A DNA stretch of 64,000 bases from Chionis minor (lineage: Eukaryota; Chordata; Aves; Charadriiformes; Chionididae), in NCBI GenBank assembly GCA_013398295.1, contig VZSF01008848.1, positions 1 through 64,000 on the forward strand, given 5' to 3'. The notes beneath the pieces were generated by a model, which saw nothing but the letters and a program-made list of their open reading frames with translations, searched no databases and was not told the origin of the DNA. Every line of letters starts with the position of its first letter. Position 1 is the stretch's first letter. The translations under genes and the position numbers were made by a program. Positions 48,201 to 55,830 of this stretch are shown piece by piece.

Positions 48201-51092
48201 AACATTTATAGTTTTTCTTTGAATGTTAAATTGCTAAAGTAACTACGAGTTCTCAATACATACTGTACAAAAATTGTGTAACATACAGTAACAAGAAGGA
48301 AGCATTGAATCCAAATAATCCATTAATCTTGATACATAGTATCTTCCTGCATTAATTTATCCATTAAGACTGTAAGCTGTTAACACTTTCTATTTTCTCT
48401 TCTGTAGTGGTATTTGGAGGTTGTAACTGAGGTTTGGGTCCTGTGGTGCAGGATTAAGTATTTGTATAACCCCTGTATGCATTAGAGAACTTACAGAGAT
48501 CTTTCATTTGGCCTCACAATTAAACCATTTGGAAAAATATCCCACCTTATTCTTAGAGAACCAAGTCTTTCCTTCAGTGCCCCTGGAAGCTTGTGACTGA
48601 GTAGAGGGTTTACACTGGAGCTCTGAATCCCATTCTTAGCACTCAAACCATTGAGTCCTACCTAAGAGTGACAGAATAGGGCATAATAGAGCTCATCACT
48701 GTGTCCCAGACACAGCTGTTTTGACGATTTCCGTGTCTGATTTTATTAGAAAAATGAACGAAACCCAGAAGAAGACACACCAGAGAAGAACATTGTTAAG
48801 GAAGGGCAAGAAATGTTGGCGAAGATTAAGCAACACCACCTCTATGTTATGCATCCTGTGACCCAGAAAAACAAAAAAGTACATAGAGTAGGTTCAACCA
48901 CCTTCTTGGTTGGAAAGACACCTAGAGGAATCCGCAGGTGAGTCTGTTTTGGTGAGATGGAAATAAAATTCTACGATTGAAATGAACTTACCTCTGGGCA
49001 GTTGCTTTTGTCTCTCTTTCAACTGTACTCAGGGAGTATTGATGATTTCCTGTGGCAGAAGTAATGGAAAACTTCCACTCATGCTATACAAAGAGTACCG
49101 TAATTGATTAATAAAATGAATTGAACCCACAAATCACTTTAACGTGTTGACTCAATGTGTCATATATTACATAGCTGTGCAGATGTCATCACCACCAGTA
49201 TTCATGGTATGTGCACCATGCAGTACTACAAACCAATGTTTAAACTGTATAGAAGCAAGTAATTTTACAATGTGAGCTTCTGACTGCCTACTGGTTTTGC
49301 CCATCTCTCATCACTTTCATTGAAAGACTGTTAAAAAAAAAACTTTGACTTTGTATTTATTTTTTAAGATGGGGCTCAATATTTTTAACCTCTCGTTTCC
49401 CTCATGTTCAGAAGGATAATAATTTTTATGTCTCCTCATATTCCTTTTTTCCCCAAATTATTTCTATTATTAATATAAATACTGAAATTCTGTTGTTACA
49501 TAGATAGAAGTTCAATAACAATAGCCAGATGGTATATAGAAATAGAAAGCAGAAAGCTGTAGCTAACTGTGGCTAACTTGATTGGAATGATCTCCTTTAG
49601 TGAGAGCTTGGCCTCTTACCAGAAACAGATATTCCATAGATCACTAGAGAGGATGGAGGGAACGGTCCCTGTCTGAATGTGTTTATCCAGGTCTTGTTTA
49701 GCAAGTTTTTTAAAAGGAGTTTTAGCAGTTACTTTATGCTTTTGGGGGTTTGTGTGGTTTGTTTTGTCTTTTTTTGTTTGTTTCCAAAAAACACTCTACC
49801 TTCGGTCCATCTGCATCCTTCTGAACTCTGGTCCTTTGGTACAAAATCTTACATACACTGAAAGTCAGTAAATCTTTGGGTCATAAGCTGAGGAAATCAC
49901 ACTACAGTTTGGGATTCAGAAGTCACTTCAGTTCTTCTAAGGTCATTATTCTTTCTTCTCTTTGCTAATAAAACAAAGCAGAGGTCCTAGTTAGGAAATT
50001 ACTTTTGGAGATTACTTTCTGGGATATGTGAAGTATGTGATTGAATGAATTGTCTGAAAGCTGCTTTTGTTTCTAGTTAAAGGTTTCAATACATTTTTCC
50101 TTCTTAATAATTACAGGAGACAATTTGAGGAAATGGTATCCCACTTTAAGATGGGATCAGTAGGACAACTGGCAGAATATATTGCAAAAGCTACATCAGA
50201 AACAAGGCAGAAGATGTTAAAGGAATTCTATGCTTCCATGCATCCAGAGATGGAGTCTTTCTTCCCGGTTGAAATACCAGTGCAAACTTCACATGACTAT
50301 GAGGAAAGAGAATTAGGTACAACACGCTCCAGAAGAAGAAAATCCATTGTTAATTTTCAAAGATCTAAGTCTAGATCTTCATCAGCTAAAGATCTACTTC
50401 TGAGTGGAGCTGCAGAAACACAGAGCCAGCAGAGCCACAAGGGAGAAGCAGAGCAACTTCACAATGACTCCTATGTGCCAGATATGTGTGTTGATGCAAA
50501 ATACAAACAATCGCCCACTGTTGCTACTCAACATATCGAAAGGAGAAACAGTCAAGCTTTCAAGGATTTTATGGTGTCTGGCTCATTAAGCGGTAGTTCA
50601 GAAATAATTGAGGTGCCATCTGCAAAAAGTTGTGAAAGACAGCAGGACTCCAAAGGAACACAGCTGCCAAGAAAAAGATCCCTGTTAGAGCCAGAAAACG
50701 GGGAGATAAAAGCTCAGACTTGTAAGAAAAAGTCTTTTGTGGACTTACTTGGGGATACCTCTATTCTCAATGACCTCTTCAGAAAAGATGGAGATGGGCC
50801 TACAGAATCACCAAGGAGATTCCCTTCAGGGCAGGTAGAAAAATCAAAGGAGAGACCAAAAGACTTCTGGGACATGCTGAATGAGCAGAACGAGGAGAGT
50901 CTCAGAAAACTCACAGACGTAGCAGTCATAGAGAAGCTATGTGAAAGAGCACCTCATCCCCCAGTGACAGAAGAGAGAGAAGTGTGTGAAAGTTCTCTTT
51001 GGAAAAAAAATGAAAATTTTCTGTGGAAAAAATACAGCCCAGGTGATTCAGATGAACCATCCACTGCTGCATCTAGTAATATAGTAAAATGA
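110..51092 (+). CDS. ERCC6L2: ERCC6L2 gene, 17 visible exons (5' partial)
   Basis: Spliced DNA-dependent ATPase/translocase of the SNF2 superfamily, Rad26/CSB-like group. Joining the 17 exons listed below gives 4227 nt: 1408 residues and a stop, with no internal stop and every junction in phase. The order is motif Ia (residues about 42-54), DEAH box (114-117), motif III (142-149), cysteine cluster (about 260-273), motifs IV-VI (about 363-464), acidic linker (570-969), HEBO/VIGSSK motif (about 984-990) and C-terminal conserved blocks. The Walker A motif and N-terminal Tudor-like domain must lie upstream of base 1. The family member in mammals is nuclear and acts in DNA double-strand-break repair (non-homologous end joining, class-switch recombination); human loss causes a bone-marrow-failure syndrome. 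Identity comes from recall of the human protein, with strong agreement along the whole length. The gene is intact here, with no frameshift seen. Confidence 0.96.
230..1683 (+). other. Intron 1 of the visible gene
   Basis: 1454 bp, AT-rich, GT-AG. I see no repeat family, RNA gene or extra exon. Short open frames here have no splice or coding support. Confidence 0.7.
1684..1877 (+). CDS. ERCC6L2: ERCC6L2 exon with motif Ia (residues 41-105)
   Basis: 194 nt, beginning [18 protein letters not shown], the SNF2 motif Ia that contacts DNA in lobe 1. It continues through [12 protein letters not shown] and ends in [16 protein letters not shown] (motif Ib/Ic region). Acceptor TTTTCAG; donor AACAG|GTAATG, leaving two bases (AG) of a serine codon that the next exon completes. 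Agreement with the human protein is nearly complete over this stretch. Confidence 0.96.
1878..3266 (+). other. Intron 2
   Basis: 1389 bp. Slightly more GC-rich between about 2400 and 2800, but no recognisable repeat or gene. It ends in a TGATCTGCAG acceptor. Confidence 0.7.
3267..3428 (+). CDS. ERCC6L2: ERCC6L2 exon with the DEAH box and motif III (residues 105-159)
   Basis: 162 nt encoding [20 protein letters not shown] (Walker B/DEAH box, magnesium and ATP hydrolysis) and then [20 protein letters not shown] (motif III, coupling of hydrolysis to movement). The family-specific 'GTILQNN' replaces the usual SNF2 GTPIQN and is the same in human ERCC6L2. The exon starts with one base completing a split serine codon and ends in TG of a split tryptophan codon. 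Confidence 0.97.
3429..4658 (+). other. Intron 3, holding a possible cassette exon
   Basis: 1230 bp, phase 2. It contains an 83-codon open frame (about 3865-4116) flanked by usable splice signals at 3917/3918 and 4112/4113; see findings. Otherwise it is unique AT-rich sequence with a C-rich run and a T-tract before the acceptor TTTAATAG. Confidence 0.6.
4659..4866 (+). CDS. ERCC6L2: ERCC6L2 exon, end of RecA lobe 1 (residues 159-228)
   Basis: 208 nt. The first G completes Trp159, followed by [20 protein letters not shown], then [20 protein letters not shown] and [20 protein letters not shown]. These are the SNF2 insertion helices and the 'FLRRTK' element joining lobe 1 to lobe 2. It ends GAAGACAGA|GTAAGA at phase 0. 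The open frame continues past the donor for about 30 codons, but that part is intronic. Confidence 0.96.
4867..6251 (+). other. Intron 4
   Basis: 1385 bp of unique sequence. I see no repeat, RNA gene or alternative exon. It ends in a T-rich tract with GGCAG. Confidence 0.7.
6252..6392 (+). CDS. ERCC6L2: ERCC6L2 exon with cysteine cluster (residues 229-275)
   Basis: 47 codons in phase 0: [20 protein letters not shown] is the SNF2 'P-L-S/T-x-x-Q' element leading into lobe 2. [17 protein letters not shown] is a cysteine- and lysine-rich loop (four cysteines in 14 residues) typical of ERCC6L2; metal binding is possible but not shown. Donor AAA|GTAAGA. Confidence 0.95.
6393..7894 (+). other. Intron 5
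   Basis: 1502 bp, unique. No recognisable element. It ends in a long T tract followed by CTTCAG. Confidence 0.7.
7895..8008 (+). CDS. ERCC6L2: ERCC6L2 exon (residues 276-313)
   Basis: 38 codons in phase 0, [20 protein letters not shown] then [10 protein letters not shown] and SKQQ. It corresponds to the 'LRKxCNHP'-like segment of SNF2 proteins (here [10 protein letters not shown]), which packs lobe 2 against the linker. Donor CAGCAG|GTTAGT. Confidence 0.94.
8341..8371 (+). repeat. (TAAA)n-like simple repeat
   Basis: TAAATAAATAAATGAATAAA run of about 31 bp followed by an A tract, intronic. Confidence 0.7.
9488..9583 (+). repeat. Perfect 48-bp tandem duplication next to a splice acceptor
   Basis: Bases 9488-9535 and 9536-9583 are identical (each begins TATCCCAATGTAGCTCTAAT). 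The second copy supplies the branch-point and pyrimidine region of the real acceptor TTCTTCCAG at 9592. The duplication also places the pyrimidine-rich end of copy 1 directly before an AG at 9547-9548, making a possible cryptic acceptor 44 nt upstream (out of frame). Confidence 0.9.
9593..9712 (+). CDS. ERCC6L2: ERCC6L2 exon (residues 314-353)
   Basis: 40 codons in phase 0: [20 protein letters not shown] and then [20 protein letters not shown]. This is the linker before lobe 2, and the SGKM.. element precedes the helix that starts RecA lobe 2. The [23 protein letters not shown] pattern is diagnostic of ERCC6L2. Donor ATGAAG|GTAAAC. Confidence 0.95.
9939..9973. repeat. Near-perfect inverted repeat (hairpin)
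   Basis: Left arm CACAGAAACCCCCTTG (9939-9954), loop CAGT, right arm CAAGGGGGTTCTGTG (9959-9973). The arms pair over 15 bases with one bulged A. Confidence 0.85.
10070..10345 (+). mobile_element. Old, decayed CR1-like LINE fragment
   Basis: Translating from about 10111 gives [12 protein letters not shown], the recurrent CR1 reverse-transcriptase C-terminal motif (compare [10 protein letters not shown] in the clearer copies here). The following TCTCCGGCCTGGAAAAATGT also fits CR1. Divergence is high and the edges are uncertain. Confidence 0.5.
12096..13566 (-). mobile_element. CR1 LINE, 5'-truncated, minus strand
   Basis: On the plus strand it begins TAGAATCACAGAATGGTTTA followed by GGTTGGAAGGGACC, the reversed 3' end of avian CR1. 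It then runs through the reversed reverse-transcriptase C-terminal half to about 13566. Minus-strand peptides are frame-broken. Compared with the related copy at 56874-57846, about 125 bp around 12575-12590 are missing, while a segment near 12640-12670 absent from that copy is kept. It includes the duplicated block around N13292. Confidence 0.9.
13127..13457. repeat. 165-bp identical blocks flanking a single N (likely assembly duplication)
   Basis: 13127-13291 and 13293-13457 are identical by eye and separated only by one N at 13292. This is the pattern of contig ends that overlap but were not merged. A small hairpin (TTTTCCTT/AAGGAAAA at 13252-13272) sits inside each block. Confidence 0.85.
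15291..15309. repeat. 19-bp palindrome
   Basis: TTCTGGATA-T-TATCCAGAA, perfect 9-base arms around one base. Intronic; no function can be assigned. Confidence 0.8.
16156..16227 (+). CDS. ERCC6L2: ERCC6L2 exon, start of RecA lobe 2 (residues 354-377)
   Basis: 24 codons in phase 0: [20 protein letters not shown] then FSTK. This is SNF2 motif IV (KVLLFSxxxxxLD), the first strand of lobe 2, completed by the LLDVL of the next exon. Acceptor TTGTTACAG, donor AAG|GTGAGC. Confidence 0.95.
16228..17595 (+). other. Intron 8 with a short CR1 tail
   Basis: 1368 bp. Apart from the plus-strand CR1 3' end at 16835-17044 it is unique sequence. Confidence 0.7.
16835..17044 (+). mobile_element. CR1 LINE 3' end, plus strand
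   Basis: Begins in GGGTGGTAAGGCACTGGAAC (the CR1 C-terminal '[19 protein letters not shown]' region) and runs to CCTTCCAACCTTAACC followed by ATTCTATGATTCTGTAATTC. About 210 bp, heavily 5'-truncated. Confidence 0.92.
17596..17741 (+). CDS. ERCC6L2: ERCC6L2 exon with motif IVa/V (residues 378-426)
   Basis: 146 nt: [36 protein letters not shown], then INICLVSTM. 'YRRLDGST' and 'LVSTMAGGLGLN' (the latter finished in the next exon) are the lobe-2 motifs that contact the DNA backbone. It ends AT|GTAAGA, leaving two bases of Met426. Confidence 0.96.
19190..19449 (-). pseudogene. Unidentified minus-strand protein-like segment (exon or retrocopy)
   Basis: Reading the minus strand, about 80 codons are open down to a TGA at 19198-19200, followed at once by AATAAA (19190-19195). 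The composition is protein-like (e.g. [19 protein letters not shown] and [20 protein letters not shown]) and unlike the translated intron around it. The frame has an upstream TAA and no ATG at its start (the first usable codon is GTG). A CAG at about 19431 could be an acceptor. I do not recognise the protein. It could be a fragment of a retrocopied mRNA or the terminal exon of a nested antisense gene. No poly(A) tract follows the signal. Confidence 0.3.
19764..19808. repeat. Imperfect hairpin
   Basis: Left arm TAGTCATACAGCTATCC (19764-19780) pairs with right arm GGATAGCTATGACTA (19794-19808), with a two-base bulge and a 13-base loop. Confidence 0.8.
20265..22244 (+). mobile_element. CR1 LINE, plus strand, about 2 kb, inactive
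   Basis: The longest CR1 copy in the window. It contains the linker before the reverse transcriptase ([14 protein letters not shown] region near 20345), fingers ([20 protein letters not shown] near 20880-20935), [19 protein letters not shown] (about 21030-21080), an active-site region, the C-terminal RT domain and the 3' end (CCTTCCAACCTTCACAGAGA). It is broken by several stops and frame changes. The motif-A region loses frame near 21125, and the normally invariant second aspartate of the FADD box reads glycine (FADGTKL, about 21380). Confidence 0.93.
22278..22333 (+). repeat. 28-bp imperfect direct repeat
   Basis: ATTCCTTCAGAATAATT occurs twice with a 28-bp period just downstream of the CR1 3' end; the copies differ at a few bases. 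Confidence 0.7.
24751..24846 (+). CDS. ERCC6L2: ERCC6L2 exon with motif V (residues 426-458)
   Basis: 96 nt: [20 protein letters not shown] and [12 protein letters not shown]. Motif V (GLGLN) and the start of motif VI (DLQAIDRAYRIGQ), including the base contacts and the arginine-finger approach. The first base completes Met426; the last two bases (AG) begin Arg458. Acceptor GTTTTTAG, donor GACAG|GTACAC. Confidence 0.97.
24847..25676 (+). other. Intron 10
   Basis: 830 bp, unique, T-rich near its 3' end. Nothing else seen. Confidence 0.7.
25677..25776 (+). CDS. ERCC6L2: ERCC6L2 exon with motif VI (residues 458-491)
   Basis: 100 nt: completes Arg458, then [20 protein letters not shown] and [20 protein letters not shown] holds the catalytic arginine of motif [11 protein letters not shown] is the SNF2 brace element that closes lobe 2 over lobe 1. 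Donor AAACAG|GTAAAG. Confidence 0.97.
25777..29069 (+). other. Intron 11 (3.3 kb)
   Basis: Unique AT-rich sequence. Open frames of 60-75 codons occur on both strands but lack splice or composition support. It ends in CTGTTTTAG. Confidence 0.65.
29070..29222 (+). CDS. ERCC6L2: ERCC6L2 exon after the motor (residues 492-542)
   Basis: 51 codons in phase 0: [38 protein letters not shown], then CLTKDILE. It continues the brace helix 'YKQQL' of SNF2 proteins into a segment that is almost invariant between this bird and human ERCC6L2. [12 protein letters not shown] resembles the 'GELFGVxxLF' element that follows the motor in CSB/Rad26-type proteins. Donor GAG|GTGTGA. Confidence 0.96.
29223..30346 (+). 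other. Intron 12
   Basis: 1124 bp, unique. No recognisable element. Confidence 0.7.
30347..30427 (+). CDS. ERCC6L2: ERCC6L2 exon (residues 543-569)
   Basis: 27 codons in phase 0: [20 protein letters not shown] then PPRNSEE. The [12 protein letters not shown] block is conserved; the following proline-rich residues begin the variable linker. Acceptor TTGTTTTAG, donor GAAGAG|GTGAGG. Confidence 0.94.
30428..32125 (+). other. Intron 13
   Basis: 1698 bp, with a T(17)-type tract near 31060 and no other feature. The frame of the next exon stays open upstream of its acceptor from 32066, but those codons are intronic. Confidence 0.7.
32126..33326 (+). CDS. ERCC6L2: ERCC6L2 large linker exon (residues 570-970)
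   Basis: 1201 nt, 400 codons plus one base, starting [13 protein letters not shown] hydrophilic, serine/glutamate/aspartate-rich and probably disordered region. Conserved islands stand out against poor conservation elsewhere: [14 protein letters not shown] (about 628-641), [22 protein letters not shown] (about 828-840) and ESMDRYLG at the end. Acidic DE/S runs suggest casein-kinase-type phosphorylation and protein binding; that is inference. Acceptor TATTTCAAG; the donor after TTTAG leaves one base of Asp970. Confidence 0.95.
33327..34027 (+). other. Intron 14
   Basis: 701 bp, unique, AT-rich, ending CTCCTACAG. Confidence 0.7.
34028..34182 (+). CDS. ERCC6L2: ERCC6L2 exon with HEBO/VIGSSK motif (residues 970-1021)
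   Basis: 155 nt: [20 protein letters not shown], then [20 protein letters not shown] and [12 protein letters not shown]. The [10 protein letters not shown]...VFELKQF pattern is the helicase-associated 'VIGSSK' (HEBO) domain, proposed to bind a partner or DNA; here the first isoleucine is valine. Nearly every residue agrees with human. Donor AAG|GTAAAG. Confidence 0.96.
36699..36743 (+). repeat. (GATAAT/AAT)n microsatellite
   Basis: AT-rich interrupted run of GATAAT, AAT and TAAT units, about 45 bp. Confidence 0.75.
43993..44040 (+). repeat. Perfect 24-bp tandem duplication
   Basis: The unit beginning ACAGGAAGGAATGGCTGCAT occurs twice, back to back, at 43993-44016 and 44017-44040. Confidence 0.85.
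45141..45356. repeat. (CTTC)n microsatellite containing an assembly gap
   Basis: Pure TTCC tetranucleotide from 45141 to 45210, 123 N (45211-45333), then CTTC again to about 45356. The array runs into the gap from both sides, so the true length is unknown. Homopurine/homopyrimidine strands can form triplex DNA and often break assemblies. Confidence 0.95.
48750..48937 (+). CDS. ERCC6L2: ERCC6L2 exon (residues 1022-1084)
   Basis: 188 nt: [55 protein letters not shown]. The first half is variable; the TTF.VG.TP.GIRR end is conserved with human. The last two bases (AG) begin Arg1084, completed by the next exon. Acceptor TTTTATTAG, donor CGCAG|GTGAGT. It is separated from the previous exon by 14.6 kb, but phase 0 matches and the order agrees with human. 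Confidence 0.93.
48938..50116 (+). other. Intron 16
   Basis: 1179 bp, unique. No element recognised. Confidence 0.7.
50117..51092 (+). CDS. ERCC6L2: ERCC6L2 terminal coding exon (residues 1084-1408 and stop)
   Basis: 976 nt ending at TGA 51090-51092. It opens with the conserved helical stretch [11 protein letters not shown] then [20 protein letters not shown], passes through an Arg/Lys/Ser-rich variable region with likely nuclear-localisation clusters ([15 protein letters not shown]), and ends in conserved blocks: [51 protein letters not shown] and [20 protein letters not shown]. The C-terminal conservation shows this is the long isoform. No frame damage is seen. Confidence 0.96.
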
Positions 51093-52593
51093 AAGTTTTC
51101 TATGTGAGTTGCAATATAATTGTCTCAGTTAAACATTAAAATCCGCACAACTTCAGCAGTATGCAGCAAAATGTGATACCTCCATGAAATTAAAGGCAAC
51201 GTGATGAATTCATATTTATGATGATACAGATTTACATTTTACAGATGGGGATATATATGTGGTTACATATGTAATTTATAATGCATATGTGCATATGTAG
51301 TACATAGGTACTATATGTTACTGTAAGCTACGATATATTAATTTTAAATTAAACTTTTTAAAATGTTATGAGTGCACTTTGGTTTCTTGCATCCTGATTT
51401 TATTTCTAGACTCACCTTTGCTTCCGTTTGGACACCCTCAGTCATCTCAACAGAGTCTAATGATATTGAAAGGATCTGACAATGTTAGTCCACATATTTT
51501 CTGAGCTACTAGTGACTCGGGGACTTCATGAAACAGGGATGACGTCTTTGTCTAATAACCTTTAGATTTTTTTTTTCCTTCTGTGATTTTGCTTAGTCTC
51601 TCTTTGAAGTTGTGGAGCTTCTAATTGTCTTCAGTATCTTATAGCAGTGAGTTTCTCAGCTTGGTTGATGTGAAAAATCACCCGTTTTTGTTCATTCTTT
51701 TTCAGTGCAAGAGCTACAGCAGATTAAATGATGTTAGGTGTCTAATTTCATTTTTCACTACACTTTCATCTCCCATTTTTTATTTTTATTGACTGGTCAT
51801 TTTTTTGTGAGGTCGTGTGGTCTGGACAATACTTTGGTGTCATTTACTTTCCTATACAGGAAAGAATGGAAATAGTTTTTAAAAATAATAATAAAAAAAA
51901 AAATACAGTGTTTCCTACTGAATTTCAGGAAGAATCTAAAGCCATTCAGTAATTCAGACTTACTGTTGTCTCTGTTTCCTACATTTGAGTATCTGATAGG
52001 AAAAAAAATGTGGTTTATACGGGGAAAACTTATTTCTTGCTTGGCTTAATGTAACAAGTTTCATTTTGAGAGCATTGTATTCTGAAAAGCTTTTAAATGC
52101 ATACATTGATGTATTGCATGTGCACTTAGAAAATATGTTTTTACATGTGCAGATTGCTGATGGATTTTTTTTCCTTAGGTATTTAAAATATGAATATTTT
52201 AGTATTAACAATTCTTTGGGCATTTGTATGGCCACCTTGTTGAAACTCAGGCATGCATACTCTTAAAATCAGTGAGGTAACTTTTATAGGAAGTCAACTG
52301 TAATCTTCTGTTGGGTTAGTTCTGCTGTTGACACTGGATATTACTGTTAAGTGTGTTGCACCTGGAATTCAGCTTCTGCTGATAGTGGAAAGGTTTGTCA
52401 GTCTTATTATGGTTACATAATTGTAATTCTTGCTGTGCTACATCAGTTTGCTCCAGTATGGTGCTGTAATTGTTTCTGCAGCAGGAAAAACGTATGGGTG
52501 TGTGGGACACTTCACCAAGGATGTTGCTTATCACGTCTGCAGTATGCAAAATAGGCTAGATACAGCAGTTAGCTGTCTGAGGGCATTTCAGGA
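51093..52593 (+). other. 3' UTR and downstream flank
   Basis: AT-rich, with CATATG-rich short palindromes near 51240-51320 and an A-rich run at 51880-51905. No gene seen. Confidence 0.6.
51348..51353 (+). terminator. Candidate ERCC6L2 polyadenylation signal (ATTAAA)
   Basis: ATTAAA followed within 20-40 bases by a T/GT-rich stretch (GTGCACTTTGGTTTCTTG). Earlier ATTAAA hexamers (51135-51140, 51189-51194) and an AATAAA at 51890-51895 are alternatives. Sequence alone does not decide the true 3' end. Confidence 0.35.
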
Positions 52594-53130
52594 ACCATAG
52601 GATCATAGAATCATGGAATGGTTTGGGCTGGAAGGGACCTTCAGCTATGATCTAGTCTAACTCCCATGCTGTGGGCAGGGACATCTTTCACTGGATCAGG
52701 TTGCTCAGAGCCCCATCCAACCTGACCCTGTAAACTTCCAAGGATGGGGCATACGCAGCTTCTCTGGACAACCTGTTCCAGTGTCTTGCCATCCTTATCA
52801 CACAAAAATTTTCTTCCGCATGTCCAATCTAAATCGACCATCTTTCCGTTTAAAACCGCCACCCCCTGTCCTGTCACTACAGACCCTATTAAAATGGCTT
52901 TCTCAGACTGTCTAATAAACCCCATCTTAAGTACTGATAGCCCACAATAAGATTAGCCTGGAGCCTTCTCCAGGCTGAACAACTCCAACTCTGTCAGTCC
53001 AACCTTCTGACCATTTTTGTGGCTCTCCTGGGTGTGATCTAATAGGTCCATGTCTGGCTCATACTGGGGACCCCAGAGCTGGATGCAGTACTCCAGGTGG
53101 GATCTCATGAGAGCAGAGCAGAGGGTCAGA
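52594..53130 (-). mobile_element. CR1 LINE 3' portion, minus strand
   Basis: Starts on the plus strand with ATAGGATCATAGAATCATGG, then GGTTTGGGCTGGAAGGGACC. It continues through reversed C-terminal RT sequence to about 53130 (CAGTACTCCAGGTGGGATCT region). More diverged than the other copies. Confidence 0.9.
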
Positions 53131-55830
53131 GTCCAGAATTGCCACCTGGAGGACTCCTGTAGGGATCAGTCACACATGATTATGAAGGTTCAGTTAATCA
53201 CCCAGTTTCAAGTCAGACCACGCTCTTGAGCCACTCCATTATGTCATCTATGCAAATGACCAGCAATTCAAGGAATAAATGACCCAAGTACATGGGGTGC
53301 ACACCATGCATCCATCCCTTTGCCATTGGAAGAATCCATGTTCTTGACCATATCCCACTGTGTAAGTCTGTTACCCTTTGAGCCTGTTTTCAGGTAGGCA
53401 GCAGGAGGCAGTTGTGGATATATCCCTGATGGCGTTCTGGTTTTTTTGAGCCGAAAAACTCTGTGGCACATGACAGGCCTTAATGGAAGTATGGATGCAG
53501 GAGTGTCTGTTGATTCTACTGTGAGGGCTGTTGAAGAAGCAGATTATGCAGCAGTCTACAAGGAAAGCACTGATGCCAGTCCCTGCTTTATGCCACCTCT
53601 GCTACATGGGCAGATTTCTGTCTGTTGCGGTGGGTGTTATATCTTCCTCTGGCTTTGGCGTGACAGCTGCTGGGTGCCTGTTTCGGCTGCAGTGTTTCAG
53701 CCAAAGCAAATGTATTTACATGTGTCTTCTGCCTTTGACTTTATCCTCAGCGCTGGAGTTGAAATGGGCCTGGTTATGATCATAGTGCTTCTCACAACAT
53801 CAAGTCGGTATGGTATTACCTCACGCTTATAGCTTTCAGGGCAAATAATTTCTGTGTTGGGTATTTTAAACATTAGTTAGGCCCAATAGTCCACTAGCCC
53901 TGTGTAGGGTTGCAGACTCAAGCTTTCAGAATAAGGATGTGCATAACTGGAATCAGGCCCTAACTCCTCTCTCTGATGCACGTAGCACATGCATATGTTG
54001 TCACATATAATAGTGCCAGATTTTTTATCCAGTCATGAACACGGGCTGCACCCCATTCAACTACTTTGATAACAGAACATGCTCATTCTTCCTCTTAAGA
54101 AGGTGAGGAACATGACCTCAGGGTTCCGTTTAGCGTTTTGGATGCAAAACACAGATAGATCTATACATCTCTGAGAAGATAATAAATACTTTCCAAGGTG
54201 CACTTGGGGTGGGGGGGAAAGCTGATGGATCTCATTTTAATTCCAATACTTAATATACCACCAGTATTTCAGAAAGGAAGGGTTCAGAATATGCAATGTA
54301 GTATATATGGAGTAAGGAATTTCTACATACTGACAGGTTATGATCTTACTCTTGAAATGCGGGATGCAGTAACGGTTTGAAATGAAAACTGTTCTTCACA
54401 GATCGAAGAAGTGGTTATAAGATAAGCAATGTCATATCCCATTTGCCGAATAGTCTGTCACATTTCTCAATGCTATGGGATCATGTGAAGGAGTACCTTA
54501 TCATAACACATAACCAAAAGAGGCCAGGGCTTCATGTTGCTCTGGAAACCTTAACCCTAATCTATGATTTTTGTAAGCTTTGAAATCTCAGATATAATGC
54601 TGTATTAGTATAGGGTTTTACATTGAGTATACTGTATAAATTGTTTTATGCGAAGGGTAAATGTTATGAAATTTTAAAAGCTTGGACACTGAAGCTGCAC
54701 AGCAGCAGTCTATGAACGGTGGTGGTTTTTGTGGTCTGGATGACTGCCCATTGGAAAATAAGCTTAAATTTGATCTGGAGCAGCTTCTACTTTAGGTCAT
54801 GGGAAGCTGTTGCAGGCTTTGCTCTGTCTCTGTGTTAACCATTATGTGCTTATTGTAAGTGGATGCCATCTAAAATCTTAATTGGGTAATCTGACTTAAC
54901 TACCTGGAACATGGAGCCCAGTATTTAACATACATGATAAAGCAGTAAGAGGCTTGGTCTTTGCAGGCAACTGACATAAGTAAGATAAATGTGTTCCCCA
55001 ACTGTTTCTCTCACCTTGAATCTATGCTGTTAACCATTGTATTATACCCAATGATATTTAAGATACAAACTGAAATTTAGGGTAGTCAGCTGGAGTAGCT
55101 TTTTAAAAAAAGTCTCAACTATGAAAATAAAAGAAGCCATAAAACTGTTAGTTATTGGTACATTTGGATTATGTACAGCTGAAGGAAGTCAACTTAAGAC
55201 AGGGAATCGGTGGATCCATCTTGTTGTTATTAATAAATAGGGCATAAATTAAGGCCTTTTACTGGTGGCATTATTACTGGTTTTCTTTACAGTATTCTGC
55301 TTACAGAGGCAAACTGCTGCTTAGCTAAAGAAGAGAAGATTTGGTGGAATGAAGAATATGACCACCCAAGTATTCTGGGAATAGTCCCTTCCTGTCAACA
55401 CTGAAAAGAGAAGAGTTAAGTGGCTTAAACCACACCAAAAGTAACTGGTTAGGTATTAGGAAAACTCTGAGAGGGTAAATGTTGTGTAATGGGTTGCATT
55501 GTGCCAATATGCACAATGTCATCAAGAATGGAGGGGATAAATACCTGTTAGAAATTACACAGGTAAAATTTACCTTATTTTAGGCCAGAAGGAGGGACTA
55601 GTAGTTTCTCAATCTGAAGGCAAAAAGGGGCTAAATAACCTTGTTGATATCAGGGCACTAGAAGGAGATTTCACCCGAGCACCACTAGTTTGTCAGTCGT
55701 GGTCTAAATCAGCTGATACTGAGGAGGGCAAAGTCTGACTGAGTTAGGCAAGATTTCTCAGATTTTTTCTTTAACGAGAACCTCAGAACAGTGGAACTGT
55801 TCAGGTACAAGGCTGAACTGCAGGGCTGAT
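53131..55830. other. Intergenic stretch without recognised genes
   Basis: Moderately GC-rich between 53400 and 53850, where overlapping 80-128 codon plus-strand frames occur (53446-53832, 53531-53779). They overlap in different frames and match nothing I know, so I do not call a gene. The remainder is ordinary AT-rich sequence. Confidence 0.55.

Larger units (their letters stand above)
34183..48749 (+). other. Intron 15 (14.6 kb)
   Basis: The largest intron. I see a GATAAT microsatellite (36699-36743), a 24-bp tandem duplication (43993-44040) and the gapped CTTC microsatellite (45141-45356). The rest is AT-rich single-copy-looking sequence with no CR1 piece, no RNA gene and no exon I can defend. 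Confidence 0.65.

Noticed and set aside
50067..50116. ATG at 50067 as an internal start
   Set aside because: It lies in the intron, before a clear TTACAG acceptor. The first residues are not family-like.
53446..53832. 128-codon plus-strand frame with hydrophobic middle
   Set aside because: It starts at a non-ATG codon and overlaps another long frame (53531-53779), so the signal is low stop density rather than coding. No family recognised.
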